A stretch of DNA of 64,000 nt from positions 496,001-560,000 of the forward strand of contig OW121743.1 of assembly GCA_933228675.1 (NCBI GenBank), read 5' to 3'. This document shows positions 33,463 to 45,329 of this stretch, one piece after another. A program made the translations under genes and the position numbers. The DNA comes from Stomorhina lunata (Eukaryota; Arthropoda; Insecta; Diptera; Rhiniidae). The number at the start of each line of letters is the position of its first letter. The stretch's first letter is position 1. Under the pieces are notes generated by a model. That model did not search any database, was not told where the DNA came from, and saw nothing but the letters and a program-made list of their open reading frames with translations.

Positions 33463-34230
33463 AACAAGTAAGAAAGTGCTATAGTCGGTCAAGCCCGACC
33501 ATTCGATACCCTTCACCACTAAGATTAAAGGTGTTATTTTTCCTGTATAAAGACAAATATTTGCTAAATTTTGCCATCATACAAACATTTTCTCAAAACT
33601 TATATATTTAACCTGTTTTTGTCATTTGGACTTTTATGAGAGCTAGGGTCATATGTGGACCGATTATCTCGAAATTTGGCAAATTGATTACAGTTATTAC
33701 GTATGCAAAAAATATATTTAAATTTCCCATTATTTTCAGATTTACGAGCGTTTTGGTGATTTTTTGTCTTATTTAATGCGTTTTTAAAGAAAAGTTTGTA
33801 TGGGAGCTATGGTCAAATGTGAACCGATTTTAACGAAATTTGGTAAAATACATAAGCAGTATTTGATTTAAGTTTCATGAAAAAATATTGATATTTATGG
33901 CCAATATATGGATTCCGGGAAGTGGGACCTATGGGAGGTACCATAGGTAATGGACCGATTTTGACGAATTTCAATAGCCATGGTCCCATTATCAAAAAAA
34001 TGATCTTTTCAAAATTTCATCAAATTATCTTTAGAATTGCGACCTGTAGTTTGATTACAAGGTTTACATGGGGGTCCAGCCAGCCAGACGGACGGACGGA
34101 CATCGATAAATCGACTCAGAAAGCAATTCTAAGCCTATTGATATACTAAAAGGTGGACAATATTTCCATGCGTTACATACATCAGCACAAACTTATTATA
34201 TCTTTCCACCTATGGTGGTGAAGGGTATAA
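33463..34230 (+). repeat. Family A dispersed repeat, most complete copy
   Basis: Begins ACAAGTAAGAAAGTGCTATA then GTCGGTCAAGCCCGACC, then GATACCCTTCACCAC; ends GGTGGTGAAGGGTATAATAA. The two ends share the inverted TACCCTTCACCAC. Inside are three imperfect copies of a GGGAGCTATGGTCAAATGTG plus AACCGATTTTNACGAAATTTGG core (about 33635, 33800 and 33929), the CAGCCAGACGGACGGACGG block and the GTTACATACATCAGCACAAA block. Non-coding, 768 bp; the short frames within it are not genes. Confidence 0.85.
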
Positions 34231-35706
34231 TAAACTCGTACTTATAACATACATACATATAAATAAACTATTAAGTTTGTAAAGCGAAAAGCTTTATTGA
34301 TGCGATTGCCTATGCTTCATAAAAATCGCAACAGTCTCAAAGCTTTAAATAGAGCTTTTTACTTGACATAATTAATAATTTTATATATTGTACATAACAT
34401 CAGACTTTAAATAAAATTATTCAAAAAACTTCCAATTTTAATTACTTGCTTTTAACTAGTCTTTATATATGACTTTTAAGAACCTTTGATGTAATAAGTT
34501 ATTCTTTATGGAAATAAATGGACTTTAGGCAAAAGCTCATATTTAGTTTGACATGAAAGCTTAAATTTAAGCTTAATACTTATCATTGCTTTTAACTTAG
34601 ATTTGTTTAAAAAAAATATACTTTTATGCTAACAATCTTCATGTGTACACATAAAAGTTTCAAAAGCTTTAAAGCTCTATCAAAGCTTTTTGTACATAAA
34701 TGTTCGATTTGCTTATTAAAAACTTCTAATCATAATTTTACAAAATTTATACTAATTTTTTATCCAATTTACCAAAATTGTTTCCTGGAAGCCTTTAGAA
34801 AATCTTCCATTAATGACTGTATACAAAATTTATGTAACCTGCTTTTTTATGGTATAATCCTAAAATGTAAATTTATGCCTTCCTAATATTGATGGTTAAA
34901 TAACACGCATAACATATTACTTATCCCCATAAAAAAAATTCTAGACATCATTTTTTATATCCTCAAAGTCTATTTACCAGGCACACATACACACATACAT
35001 ATATTTGCTCCTATTGGTTTAATGAATAAAATGTGTGAATAGGAAAATATGTGAATAATAAAATAGAGGAAATTGACAATTGTAACAGGTCCCTCTGGTG
35101 GAAATCTATACTCCAATTCTCTAGTTCGATATGTTTCAATGATGAAATAAATTGGTTAATAAATATTTATTGAAATTTACCATGATGTCTGTCTGTTTGA
35201 GAAAGAAATTAAATATATTTATTCGATAAAAAATGTTTATTAGTATTCTTTATAGGTTTAATTAAATACAATAATGTATTATTATGTAATAGGCTCATTA
35301 GCTTGTTTCGGAATTGGTTTTTGGTAAAAATATATTATATAGGTCAGATAAGAGTGTTACTAAATACAATTTATTTGTTTCAAATTAAAATAACATTCAA
35401 AGAACCAGTGGGTATGTCTACCATTGATAACTTTGAGAACTTTTCTGTTTTGATATTTTTAACTTAAATATTATTTAAGAAAGGCTTTAAAAAAAGTTCG
35501 CTGACTTGATATACAACTTTCATAAATTGAATTGAAAGAGGTTCTGTATGCAGTAAAAACTTTTTAATTTATTCTTCCATTACATAACAAATCACAAAAA
35601 GCTTTATATAGTTGTTGCTTAAAAGCTTGTTTTAGTTGTATTAACGAAAAATTTGTAACCTTTATGGTTAATATGACAATATTTCAGCTCTATTGCTCAA
35701 TGTGTT

Positions 35707-36431
35707 AACTTTTACAAAAGAGCTCTTGAGCTTTCACACCGACGTACTATGTTTGAGCTAGAGGCAAATATGTTTGTCCTGTTCACACTTACATAATTTT
35801 GACTTTGTTAAGCCAGTGTGGTCTTTTCAAAGTCAGTGCTGCCAGATTAGAATTTGTTGCTCTATTAAATAAAGAATTCTCTAATATATGAAGAAAAATT
35901 TAAGTCTGGCAACCCTGACTGTAAGAGCTTTCAAAGCTGTTTGTCACAAATGCATATATTAATGTATGTGTTTTTGGACAGGTCTGGTTTATATATATTA
36001 TTATTTAGTTTTAGAAATTTAATATTTTTTTTAATTGATAAAATTAAACTTTAAAAAAGCTGTTAGTAAAACATTTTTAAGCTTTCTCGTTTTTTTTAAG
36101 CATTTTAGTTATATTAACAAAAGTTTTTGAGAAAGACTTAAAACCCTTTGCTCAAAAAATAATATTTCAAAATTAAAATTAATCAGACCTGTCTAAAAAC
36201 ACATACATTAATACTTGCATATGTGGTTAACAGCAACAGTCAGTGTTGCCAGATTTAAATTTTTCTTTATATATTACAGCATTATTCATATAATAGAGCA
36301 AAAATTCTTAGCTGGCAACACTGACTTTGAAAAGACCACTGACTTTGCAAGGACAACTTTACGTAAGTGTGGCGGGACAAACATAGTTGCGTCTGTCGGT
36401 GTGAAAGCTCAAAAGCTCTTTTGTAAAAGTT
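35707..36431. mobile_element. Family D foldback: two inverted copies of a 250-280 bp unit
   Basis: The left arm 35707-35986 starts AACTTTTACAAAAGAGCTCT and ends GGACAGGTCTG. The right arm 36184-36431 starts CAGACCTGTC and ends GCTCTTTTGTAAAAGTT, its reverse complement with about 85% identity by eye. About 200 bp of A/T-rich spacer separates them. Each arm also has an inner inverted repeat (CAGTGTTGCCAGATT with AA(T/G)CTGGCAACACTG). No transposase is present. A single copy occurs at 39082-39335. Confidence 0.85.
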
Positions 36432-38334
36432 CGCACATTTTGCTGTAGAGCTGGATGGCTCTGAATTAAATCTTGTTTTTTATAACGTAAAAAAGCTGTG
36501 AGTTAATTAGTAGCTTTTTATATCATTGCAATAAGCTTATTTTCATTGACTAATAATATTTAGAACTTTTGTTTTTATTTCCTACTCAAAGTTACTCATT
36601 TTTGGATGAAACTTTAAAACTCGCAAATTGAAAACTCCATTTTAAGAAGCTAAATTTTATTTAATTTTATATTGTTTACATTTTTTTGACAATAATTTCA
36701 GATTCTTTGTGATTTTAAATATTTTTGCCATATTTTCTTTCTTAAACACAAAATTTCACTTTTTCTTTTCAATAAGGAAATCACCCGCTGTTTAACTTAA
36801 GTAAATTTCCTTTGTTAGTAGAAAATGATTTTAAATGTTTTTCTTTGCTTTCGATTTTCTTCTTAAATTTCATAAATATTTCTGAGATTTTCTTTACATT
36901 TTCTTATAATATTTAAAGAATTTTCAGTATTTTTACTTTACTATTATTATCATCAATTTATCCAGTTAAATTTTCAAATATAGGAGAAGGAAGCTTTTAA
37001 AAGCTTTGGAACTAAATTTATTATAAAAACAGCTCAAGGGTCAATAATTGCATATAAATTGCGTGATCTTAGAAATTCATTCCCTTTTTAATTAAAATTT
37101 TATACTTTGGCATTCATTGGCTTTTGGATTCTTGTAAACCTGAAACGCATAAATTAAAAGCAACAAAATCATTAAATTGTTTTATGAATATTTTTTTGGG
37201 GTTGTTTCTATTTTTTATATTAAGGATACGAGAGTATTTTCTAGTCTAGAATTTTATGTAGAATTTTTTTGCAGCTTAAATCTTCAAAAGTCTTTGTTAT
37301 TTTATTAAATATATGACTCTTAAGTGTTTAACAAAAGAAAAATGTCATTCTCCAGCGCAGTCTTTGGTTTTGTTGGTTACATTGAAAAACAAGCAATAAA
37401 TTTTACAAAAAGGATTTCAAGGAATTAAATAAGATTCTTTGCAAAAGTGTTCTTCACTCGGAAGGTATGAATAAAAATAATATACCTTAAGAATTTGCTG
37501 CTGAGATTTGGAAGAATTTTTAAAAAAGCTTTTAATATTAAAGTCTGATTAAAGAACAATTTAAAATTTAAATTTGTCCATTAATGTTTAGTCTATAAAC
37601 TTGTTCATGATTGAGTTTATAGTTTTTTAATCTTAATCTGTAGCCCTAAAACCCTTTTCATATATTTACGAAATCCTAATAATTGCATTTGTTATTCTAC
37701 GTTTATGCAAATTTGTTTTTGAATGTTATCCTTTTTGTCATTTCTTTATAAATATTTAAAATCAAAACTAGTCCTTGTTAAAATATCTAAATAATTGCGA
37801 CAACTTTTTTGTTTTCAAACAAAATAATAAAGTTTGTTTTGTTGATTCTTTAGGAAATTGTAAAAGTTTTCAAATTTTATTTGATGCTTTGGTTACAAAT
37901 CTTTATAGACTGCAAAATATACAAACACAAAATAAAAAAAAAGGAAATGTATTTTGATAATAAGCCTTTACACTCACAGAAAATATAAAATCGTTTGAGA
38001 AGGAAGGCCCAAGCCAAAATAAAATAAGGGAAAATCAAGTTTTACCAATATTTCTTCTTTTTGTTTATAAAATCCTTATTTAGAGTTTCCTTTTCGCTTT
38101 TATAAAATTGATAACTAGAGTTTATTTGTTTGTTCTGGTGTCCTTTTTTGCGGCTGAAACACCTTCTCTTTCATTTCTCAATGCCACAAGAAAAATCTTT
38201 ATTGTAAAAAGTTTTTCAATAACTAAAAACGTTTATTGTTTTTTTGAGGGCGTTAAAGAATTTTGAGGAACCCTTTTTTCAGAGGGCAACAAAATAAAAA
38301 CCAAAAGCTTTTTTTATTATATAAAAAATAAAAT

Positions 38335-38350
38335 TTATTTAAGTTTTATT
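38335..38350 (-). terminator. Polyadenylation signals of the cuticle gene
   Basis: On the minus strand AATAAA occurs at 38345-38350 and again at 38334-38339, 61 and 72 bases past the stop codon. They are followed by T-rich sequence, a typical short 3'UTR for a cuticle gene. Confidence 0.6.
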
Positions 38351-38410
38351 AACATCAATACTAGGGCGGTAGAGTGAGGCGGGGAGGTTGATTAAAGCGG
38401 TCTACTTAAA

Positions 38411-39865
38411 TTAATGAAGTCTGCCATAATTGTAACCTTGGCCTTGTTGGGGTGGCAAGTAGCTGGCACTGGGGGCACGAACATTAGCAGACGAATGATG
38501 ACTAGCAGCTGCATGATGGCCTCCACCAGAATAGCTGGAGGGTGAACCATAAGCAGCACCAGCACCAGAGCCATGTTGATTGCCACCACGTTGATGCAAA
38601 TGCAAAGTTCTAAGTTTTCAAAGGTATTACAATTTAATTATTTACATTTTCTTATTTTTAAAACAAAATTTAAACTTACTCTTGAATTTCACGAGGAATT
38701 GGTGGTGGAGTGGGCAAATGATCACCTTCGGCATGGAATCCATTTTTGTCAGCCTTATAGTTGACGGAGTAAACTTTGCCGTCATCGCCAGTATAAGAAT
38801 AGGAGCCAGCAACATCTAAAGAACCGCCGGGCCAAGTGCCTTGGAAGTGACCGGTTTCGTCCCGTTTAATGCCATTGCCAGTTTCAAAACTTTACGAAAG
38901 AAAAGAAGGATTTAGAATGAACTTAAATGCATGGAATTCCTGGAAGAACACTATTTTTGAAACAAATATTGTGCCAAAAGCTTTCGTTAAAAACACTTTT
39001 TATGAAAATGATCAGAAAAATTTATAAAATCAACAAAAAGGTATTTAGGCTTAAATAAGTTTTTGAATTTTTGCTCTAAAGTAGACCTGTCCAAATGCAA
39101 ATACATTAATATTTGCATTTGTGGTAAACAGCTTTGAAGGCTCTTGCGGTCAGTGTTGCCAGATTTAAATTTTTCTTCGTATATTCGAGCATTCTTCATA
39201 TATTAGAGCATAAAATTATAATCTGGCGCTACTGACTTTGAAAGTTATGTAAGTGTGAGCGGGACAAACATTGTTGCGTCTAGCTCAAACATTGTGTGTC
39301 GGTGTGAAAGCTGAAAAGCTCTTTTGTAAAAGCTAAAAGCTCTATTGTAAAATAAATAAACATTTTTTAACAAAAAGCTTTGTTAAAATTTTTTTGTAGA
39401 AAGCTTTTAATAAATTAAAGTTTAGAAAGAAGTTTTCTTTTTTGGAAAACTTTAAGCTTTTAAAAATTCTTACCCAAAGTTGTAGTTGCCACTGCCGTCA
39501 TTGGTATAGTCGTTTCTTAGAATGGGGATCTGAGCCGCAGCTTTATTATGACCATACTGAGAGGCTGAGTGCAAGGGAGCTGGAGCGGCAGCAGCATAAT
39601 GGTGACTAGCACTGGGAGCACTACCACTGACACCGTGATAACGAGGATATTGGCTGGAACCAGCAGCGCCTGTGGCAGCAAAATTAGGGGGCAAATATTT
39701 GTTGGAAGGTCTGCCTGCAGCAGCAACCCCTAAACACACGGCAACTGTGACAATACACACAAACTGAGAATGAAAAGAACACAAACACACACAAATTTTA
39801 TTTTATTTGTTTAACTCAATTATCCTTTATATATTTTTTTTGCAACATATCCTTACAAATTTCAT
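38411..39865 (-). CDS. Cuticular protein, Rebers-Riddiford RR-1 type
   Basis: Four minus-strand exons: 39857-39865 (ATG AAA TTT, donor GTAAGG), 39474-39763 (acceptor TTCTCAG, donor GTAAGA), 38680-38889 (acceptor CGTAAAG, donor GTAAGT) and 38411-38609 (acceptor AACTTAG... side at 38610, stop TAA). All phases fit: 708 nt, 235 residues. Residues 1-20 (MKFFVCIVTVAVCLGVAAAG) are a clear signal peptide for export to the cuticle. The split after MKF is the usual cuticle-gene arrangement. Residues 97-165 hold the chitin-binding R&R domain (NFGFETGNGIKRDETGHF, GSYSYTGDDGKVYSVNYKAD, NGFHAEGDHLPTPPPIP). The usual ADENGF is ADKNGF. Flanks are Ala/Ser/His/Gly/Gln-rich, with YLPP near both ends. Family role: binds chitin in exoskeleton matrix. 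The Drosophila orthologue is not assigned. Confidence 0.95.
39082..39335. mobile_element. Family D single-arm copy in the cuticle gene's second intron
   Basis: Starts TAGACCTGTCCAAA and ends AAAAGCTCTTTTGTAAAAGC, matching each arm of the foldback at 35707-36431. It has the same inner inverted repeat CAGTGTTGCCAGATT (39152) and AATCTGGCGCTACTG (about 39220). It lies between exons 38680-38889 and 39474-39763 and leaves the splice sites intact. Confidence 0.8.
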
Positions 39866-39920
39866 TATGTTATTTGTTGTTTGAATTATTTTTGTTGTAT
39901 AATGATGAAATGTTTGTTGG

Positions 39921-39959
39921 CAACTAATAACTTCTTAGCTCGTCTTGGCCAATTTTATA
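39921..39959 (-). promoter_or_regulatory. Core promoter of the cuticle gene
   Basis: Minus-strand TATAAAA at 39953-39959, followed about 34 bases downstream by ATTAGTTG (39921-39928), a fair initiator with the likely +1 A at 39925. This leaves a 5'UTR of about 60 bases before ATG at 39865. TATA-driven promoters are normal for stage-specific cuticle genes. Confidence 0.65.
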
Positions 39960-39965
39960 GCCAAA

Positions 39966-42235
39966 CACATCATAAATCTGAAAAAACAATTCTATCTTAT
40001 TGGTTTATTAGATTTTTGAATTTTTGTTAATTCTCTCATATTTTCTAGTTCATTTTAGTCTTCTTCGTTTGTTATACTTTGGCTTTTTTTAACTATTGAA
40101 ACTTAATGATGATAATGATGATGGCAAACTTCATTATTGTCTTTCAACATTAGAACAATGAAATGGATTTTTTTTTGTTGGTTTTGCAAAACAATTCATA
40201 ATCGAATTGTTTTAGTGTTTAGTAGTAGATAAGTTTGTAGAATTTTGAAAACAAAAAAATTATTTAAAAATTTTTGAAAAGATTCTTCTTTGTTGTGGCG
40301 TTTCTTTGCCATTATTACGTCAATTAAAACTGAACATCAATTATTATTGCAGCGTAACGATTTGAAGATTGCGTTGGCGCTTTTTTTTTTCTTTTCCCAA
40401 AAAGTGTAACTAATTTGGCAGTTTTGGTTTTTATAATTAAAATATTATCTTTGTATTCATATAAAATTTAAATATAATGAAAATAGAAAGTTTATTATTA
40501 TATTTTTATTTGTGAAATATTTTAGAATATTATAAGTACATGTTTTCAGATTTTATCGTTTTTGTTTCAAGTATTTTGACATCACATCTATAACAATTTA
40601 TTACTTTAGATTTTTTTTGCACTTAAAATATTTCATTTGTTGATACTTATTTTCAAATCCGCTTTGATATTTTCTATTTTTAGCAAATAATTTCAAATGT
40701 TTTATTTTACTCATTTTCAAATTTAAATAATTAATATTTTTTTTTAATAATTAATTAATGGTTTAATGTTAGAATTTGAATTGAATATTTTTATTAAAAG
40801 ATGTATTAATTAAATTAATAGTTTAGAAATGTTTATTGTTTAAAAAAAACATAATTATATATAAAAAATAGGAAATGAAAAAGTCTTAATTATCAAAAGA
40901 TTACACTGTAAAACAAAAATACTTTTGTTTTAAGTTTTAGCTAATTTGAATCCACCGATGAGCAATTGCATTAGGGTTTTCGATTAAGTCTTATTTATGA
41001 ACGTTCTTGTTCTTGTAACTCACAGAAATATTAGTCTGACACCCACCGATTGCCCGAGAATCACTTTCTAAGTCTTCTGGCTGTCGTGGCAGCTAGCTAA
41101 TGTCTATGTTTATATAACTAAAGCAGCTGACGACTGAATAAAATTTACATCTGTTTTGTTATGGTTAAAAAAAAACTAAATCACTACATATAAATTTCAT
41201 TCAATCGGCAACCCCTTTAGTTGTATAAACCCCACATTAGTCGTCTTCCCTTTATACTAAAATGATCCCTTTAGTTTTTGAATCAAACTGGATCATTATT
41301 TTGGGTACCTTCCATAGGAATACTTTCTGAAATAACAATTTTAGGCCTTAACAGTTACAAATTTAGCCTGTGGTATAGTAATTTTTTTTCTTAAACTGAT
41401 AACACAGCACAACAAAATAAAAAAAATTTCATGTGCTCTTAAAACCATTATACAATTTTGATGTATCATGACTACCTTTGTACAAAAATGGTAAAATTTT
41501 TAAATTCTATGGCAAGATTTTTTTTAAACAAATTTTTTTTAAAATTGCAATTTTTTTTAGACGTTTCTTCAAATAATTAATGATAACTCAAAAACTATTA
41601 GTCCGATATTATTCAGAAAAATTAAGATTTGCGTAGCTTTTAATTCGTCTATATATCGCGTTTCAATCGGATCAATAGTATCGGAGTTATAATAAAAAAC
41701 TTAAGAAAAATATATATTTTTTACATAAAAATGCCAAAAATTTTCATTTTAAAAAAATCATGAAAAATCGAAAACTGCAAAAAACTTCCAGATTTATTAT
41801 TTTATCGCATAGCGTCATATAATATCAACAAAATGAGATATCGACCATAAAAATCGATTAATTTTTTTCGAATTTATTCACAATTTAGTGAATTCGCTCA
41901 TTTTCACAAAATTTTAGTTTTTTGCTTGATATACGCATTATAGCGGGTTTTAAAATGTATGAAAAAAATAAATTTTCCAATTTCAAGAGGTGCATGTCGG
42001 ATTATTGTGAGATTTGGTGAGAAACTTCCACCCACAAAATTTTAGTCGAATTGGACAAGGTTAACACGTAGCGCATAGGCCCCAAATCTGAAAAATAGCG
42101 TTTAAATCGAAAAAAAAATTGACAAATATTCAGTTTTTGCAAAATTAAAGCTATTTATTCCCCCTTTTGCAAAAAAGTGGATTCTAGTTCTTAGTGCAAA
42201 GGCAATGATTTTTCCGATAAGCAATTTTCAATTTA
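39966..42235. other. Non-coding DNA upstream of the cuticle gene
   Basis: No supported gene. 41025-41400 retains scraps of family A (CACAGAAATATTAGTCTGAC, GAGAATCACTTTCTAAGTC). 41560-42200 has repeat-like text (AACTCAAAAACTATTAGTCC, ATCGGATCAATAGTATCGGA) that I cannot assign. 39966-41000 is AT-rich only and presumably holds the cuticle gene's control sequence. Confidence 0.4.
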
Positions 42236-42239
42236 CAAT

Positions 42240-42480
42240 TTTCACTGGTCACATGTCCTTGAGGACTTGCCGAAGATGACCCAATTCTTGTATTATAATA
42301 TAAGAATTGGGTCATGTAGGGGATGTTGCATATCATGAGTTAGGACGTCGGCCTAGTAACCCAAAAAACAAAAACTATGTAAAAGATAAAATTTGAATAA
42401 AAACGGATATTCCTTAAAATGGACGTCCTATACTTTGAAATTAGAGAATATGCCACAAGATCGAAGCGCATGGATTCTTA
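42240..42480 (+). repeat. S2 repeat, 3' part (copy 1), with short hairpins
   Basis: GTTAGGACGTCGGCCTAGTAAC (about 42339-42360) and a TAGAGAATATGCCACAAGAT block (about 42442) match 45083-45120 and 45247-45280 in the same order and orientation. Upstream are two small perfect hairpins: GTCCTTGAGGAC and GACCCAATTCTT...AAGAATTGGGTC (42278-42313). Confidence 0.45.
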
Positions 42481-44208
42481 AATATGATCGGCCTTTGACC
42501 CAAGTTTAAAATTTGAAATATTTTCTCAAATATTTCTTAAATGATGTGTCTTTTCCCAAATAGATTCGTAGCTGCACAGCTCATGTAGTATATAAATGGT
42601 TAAATCATATTTTAATAAAACAAAAACTTAGAATTTGACAATCAAAAAATAAAAAAGTATACCACATTACCTGTGCCTTCTTTATATATGTACATATGTA
42701 TGTCTCTATGATGGCCTCTACATTATTCGCTATAACCAAACTCCATTGTTTTTGAATAAATATAATTAAATATTTTAACCATAAATAATAAATTTCCGTT
42801 TGTTCTTAATAATTTGCTTGTAAAAGTTTATTTTACAAAACTTTAATAAAATTAAATTAATCTTAAAATTTATTTATTGCATGAACTTGAACTTGACTTG
42901 AAGATTTGTTAGCCGTTCCCCCAAAAAATTAGTCTGAAACTGATATTTAATAAGAAAATTTCCTGGTCTTTTGTTTCATCGTTTCATCTCGGTGGGATAA
43001 AAACTCAATTAATCATTAAGCAATTGTGTTAATGTTTTCAATATTTTGTGGTTGCCAAAAATCTTTTAACAAATGAGCAACAAGAAATATTTAAAGCAAT
43101 TTAAATTTGTTTTTTTTTTTTGTTGGAAAAAGGTAACAACACACCCTAAATATTGGACAAAATAACATTAAAATAAAACCAACATAAATTTAAAACATAA
43201 AATTCAATTTTATATAAAAATTTGAAATGGTTTTGATTTTAAGATTTTTTATGTAAAACATGTGGGTAGTCAGTTAAAGCCGAAATTGCTTGAGTACTTA
43301 AATACAATTTTATGATTTACTGTTTTCTTTCTTTTTTATTGTTTAACCCAAGAAGCACTTGCTGTGCACATCAAATAACTAATTCATGCTGCAATGAGTT
43401 TAATATCTTTTTCAAAGACCACATTCATATTTTTTTGTTGTTGGTTAAGATTTGAAACAGTAGCTCAAATTGCTGTTAACGTCTTCCGCTTGAGTTTTTT
43501 TCCACGAATAAAGCTAAAACCAAAACATTCAAGAAATTAAGTTTTTCAAAGGCATCTTTTTGATGGAACTCTTCGTAATGAACGTTAATAGCGTTTCATT
43601 ATCATATATTTAGTGTTAAATTAAATATACAAAAGGGTGTGGAATTCTAAACTAACAGTGGTTTTACAGTTTTTCAAATAATGCAACTGAAATTAAAAAA
43701 CATTATAATGAACTTCATTGGAAAAAAAACAAATAAATTTGCAAATGCAATTTTAGTCTGCGAATGCGTGTGTATTTGTTAAATGCATGGGAATACGGTT
43801 AGAATGTAGCTACTCAAAGCGTATTTCCTTGAAAATGTTGTAGGAAAAAACGCAAGAAAAACCTAATCATTATGTTTGTTTGTGTACGTGTGTGTTGTCT
43901 TGAATAAATATACGAATATTTTGAAAACTCGCATTTGAATTGAACATGACAATGAATGTTAAAATTGACAGACTGAAGGAAGTGGTTCGTTACATTTGAT
44001 GGATTACTAAAAGTAGCAGCAAAAGCGAACCGTAAAAAACTGTAGAATCAGCAGACATTGAAAAATGCATTTGTATGCATTTGCTACATTTCACAATGTA
44101 AATTTTAAAATTGTAAAATGACGGGGTTTTATATTGTAATCATACGATAAAGGCAAGTTCTTTTTAATTTAAATTACTAAAAAATCTGACTAGAAAGCTT
44201 AAAGACCT
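42481..44208. other. AT-rich non-coding DNA
   Basis: I see no gene, tRNA or clear repeat here; only T/A runs and TATG-type simple sequence (42685-42705). Confidence 0.4.
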
Positions 44209-44524
44209 GGGGCCAAATTACGGCATTCGATACCAATCGAAATCTTAGATATTTTCAAAACATTTGTATAGCATACTTTAAGGATAATCAAAATATTTAA
44301 AAGATGCACAGTTTATTATATTTTTTTTGAAGTTATTTGCCAAAAGATGGTCAATAGTAAAAGAGTTTTAATTGAACTATATGCTTTCAAAAACGAATCA
44401 AAATTGATACCAAATTTCAATAAACTTTTAGCATCACTTTCAACTTTCAACATCCCTAAAGTGTGCTTTACAATATTCGCTTAAAAGTCTGAGTTTTCGA
44501 TATCGAATGCGGTAATTCGGCCCC
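44209..44524. mobile_element. Family C MITE (copy 2)
   Basis: Starts GGGGCCAAATTACGGCATTC and ends GATATCGAATGCGGTAATTC plus GGCCCC, inverted termini as in copy 1. The interior (ATTTGTATAGCATACTTTAA, AAAGATGCACAGTTTA, CAATATTCGCTTAAAAGTCT) is nearly identical to copy 1, so these two are recent relatives. 316 bp, non-coding. Confidence 0.88.
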
Positions 44525-44765
44525 TGTCATTAGGGTACGCTCAAAAGCTATTTTATTTAAAGGTTGTATTACAATTGAAATTTCTGTAACTCTTTATCGG
44601 CATAAGTAGAAAATGTATATACATATTTATATTAACAATTTACATTCACAAATTTATTTGTACCCAGCAAAACTTTGGTAATGGTATGTACTCTGGTAAT
44701 TTATTACCTTATAATGAATGCAACAAACCCTCCGAATTACTTAAAGGTTACTAAGTAAGTACTTA

Positions 44766-45300
44766 TTTGTAAGTGAAATGGTTATTTGAACTGAATGGCC
44801 GGGGTTCAAATCCTACCAAGACCAGACTGTTTTTTTTTAAGTTTTTTTAAATGATTTTTAAATTCTTAAAAAATAAATATTACCTTTTGTAGAAAGAATT
44901 TTTGAAAAAATACCATCATGTTCTGATTGGTCGTAACTTGGTTAGTCCAGACTTATCTTGGTTATCCTTTATCTCAACTGTGGACACTGACTTCCTCGCG
45001 GTATCACCCGGGAAATCCGTTAACACCCGTTAATTTAGTAAGCCAACATGTGCCGCGAGTTCTCCCATAAGAACGATAAAATATGGGTTGGGACGTCGGG
45101 CTAGTAACACACTCTTGAAAAAAATAATTACTATAAAAAAGCTAAAATTATTATAAAAACATACCCCCCAAAAGTTAGTCCTCTTCTAACATTAAGCGTC
45201 TTCGAAATTTCGATGAAAAGTAGAAGAAAAACTTTCAAAGCTTGTCCTACGAAATTGGAGAATATTCGTACAAGATCGAAAACTTTACACTTTTTAAACT
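44766..45300 (+). repeat. S2: candidate tRNA-derived SINE (copy 2)
   Basis: A-box-like TAAGTGAAATGG (44770-44781) and a near-canonical B box GGTTCAAATCC (44803-44813) are 22 bases apart edge to edge, a spacing found in tRNAs and tRNA-derived SINEs. No full cloverleaf forms around them. A unique body follows, and 45083-45280 is shared with 42339-42460. Pol III control is inferred from the boxes only. Confidence 0.45.
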
Positions 45301-45329
45301 AAAATTAAATACCGAAATTTGGTAATATT

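Larger units (their letters stand above)
20577..38330 (+). other. Downstream intron of gene 2 (inferred), repeat-rich
   Basis: Starts with GTAAGT after the phase-0 exon end at 20576. No further exon of gene 2 could be identified to the end of the window. The supported content is repeats: the satellite (21305-22907), nested family A/LINE/MITE (24540-26105), family E copy (30500-31405), family A (33463-34230) and the foldback (35707-36431). The stretches 26110-30480, 31600-33460, 34240-35700 and 36440-38330 are AT-rich with no gene I can support; A-runs occur at about 29036-29054. Confidence 0.5.

Noticed and set aside
36215..36448. 77-codon frame with an ordinary-looking composition
   Set aside because: It coincides with the right arm of the foldback element.
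40353..40380. Possible small exon of gene 2 after ATTATTATTGCAG (RNDLKIALA, phase 0 as required)
   Set aside because: No usable donor follows; the sequence runs straight into a T-tract. Kept only as a candidate needing RNA evidence.
44766..44830. tRNA gene
   Set aside because: A- and B-box-like strings are present, but acceptor and anticodon stems do not pair; a SINE head is more likely.
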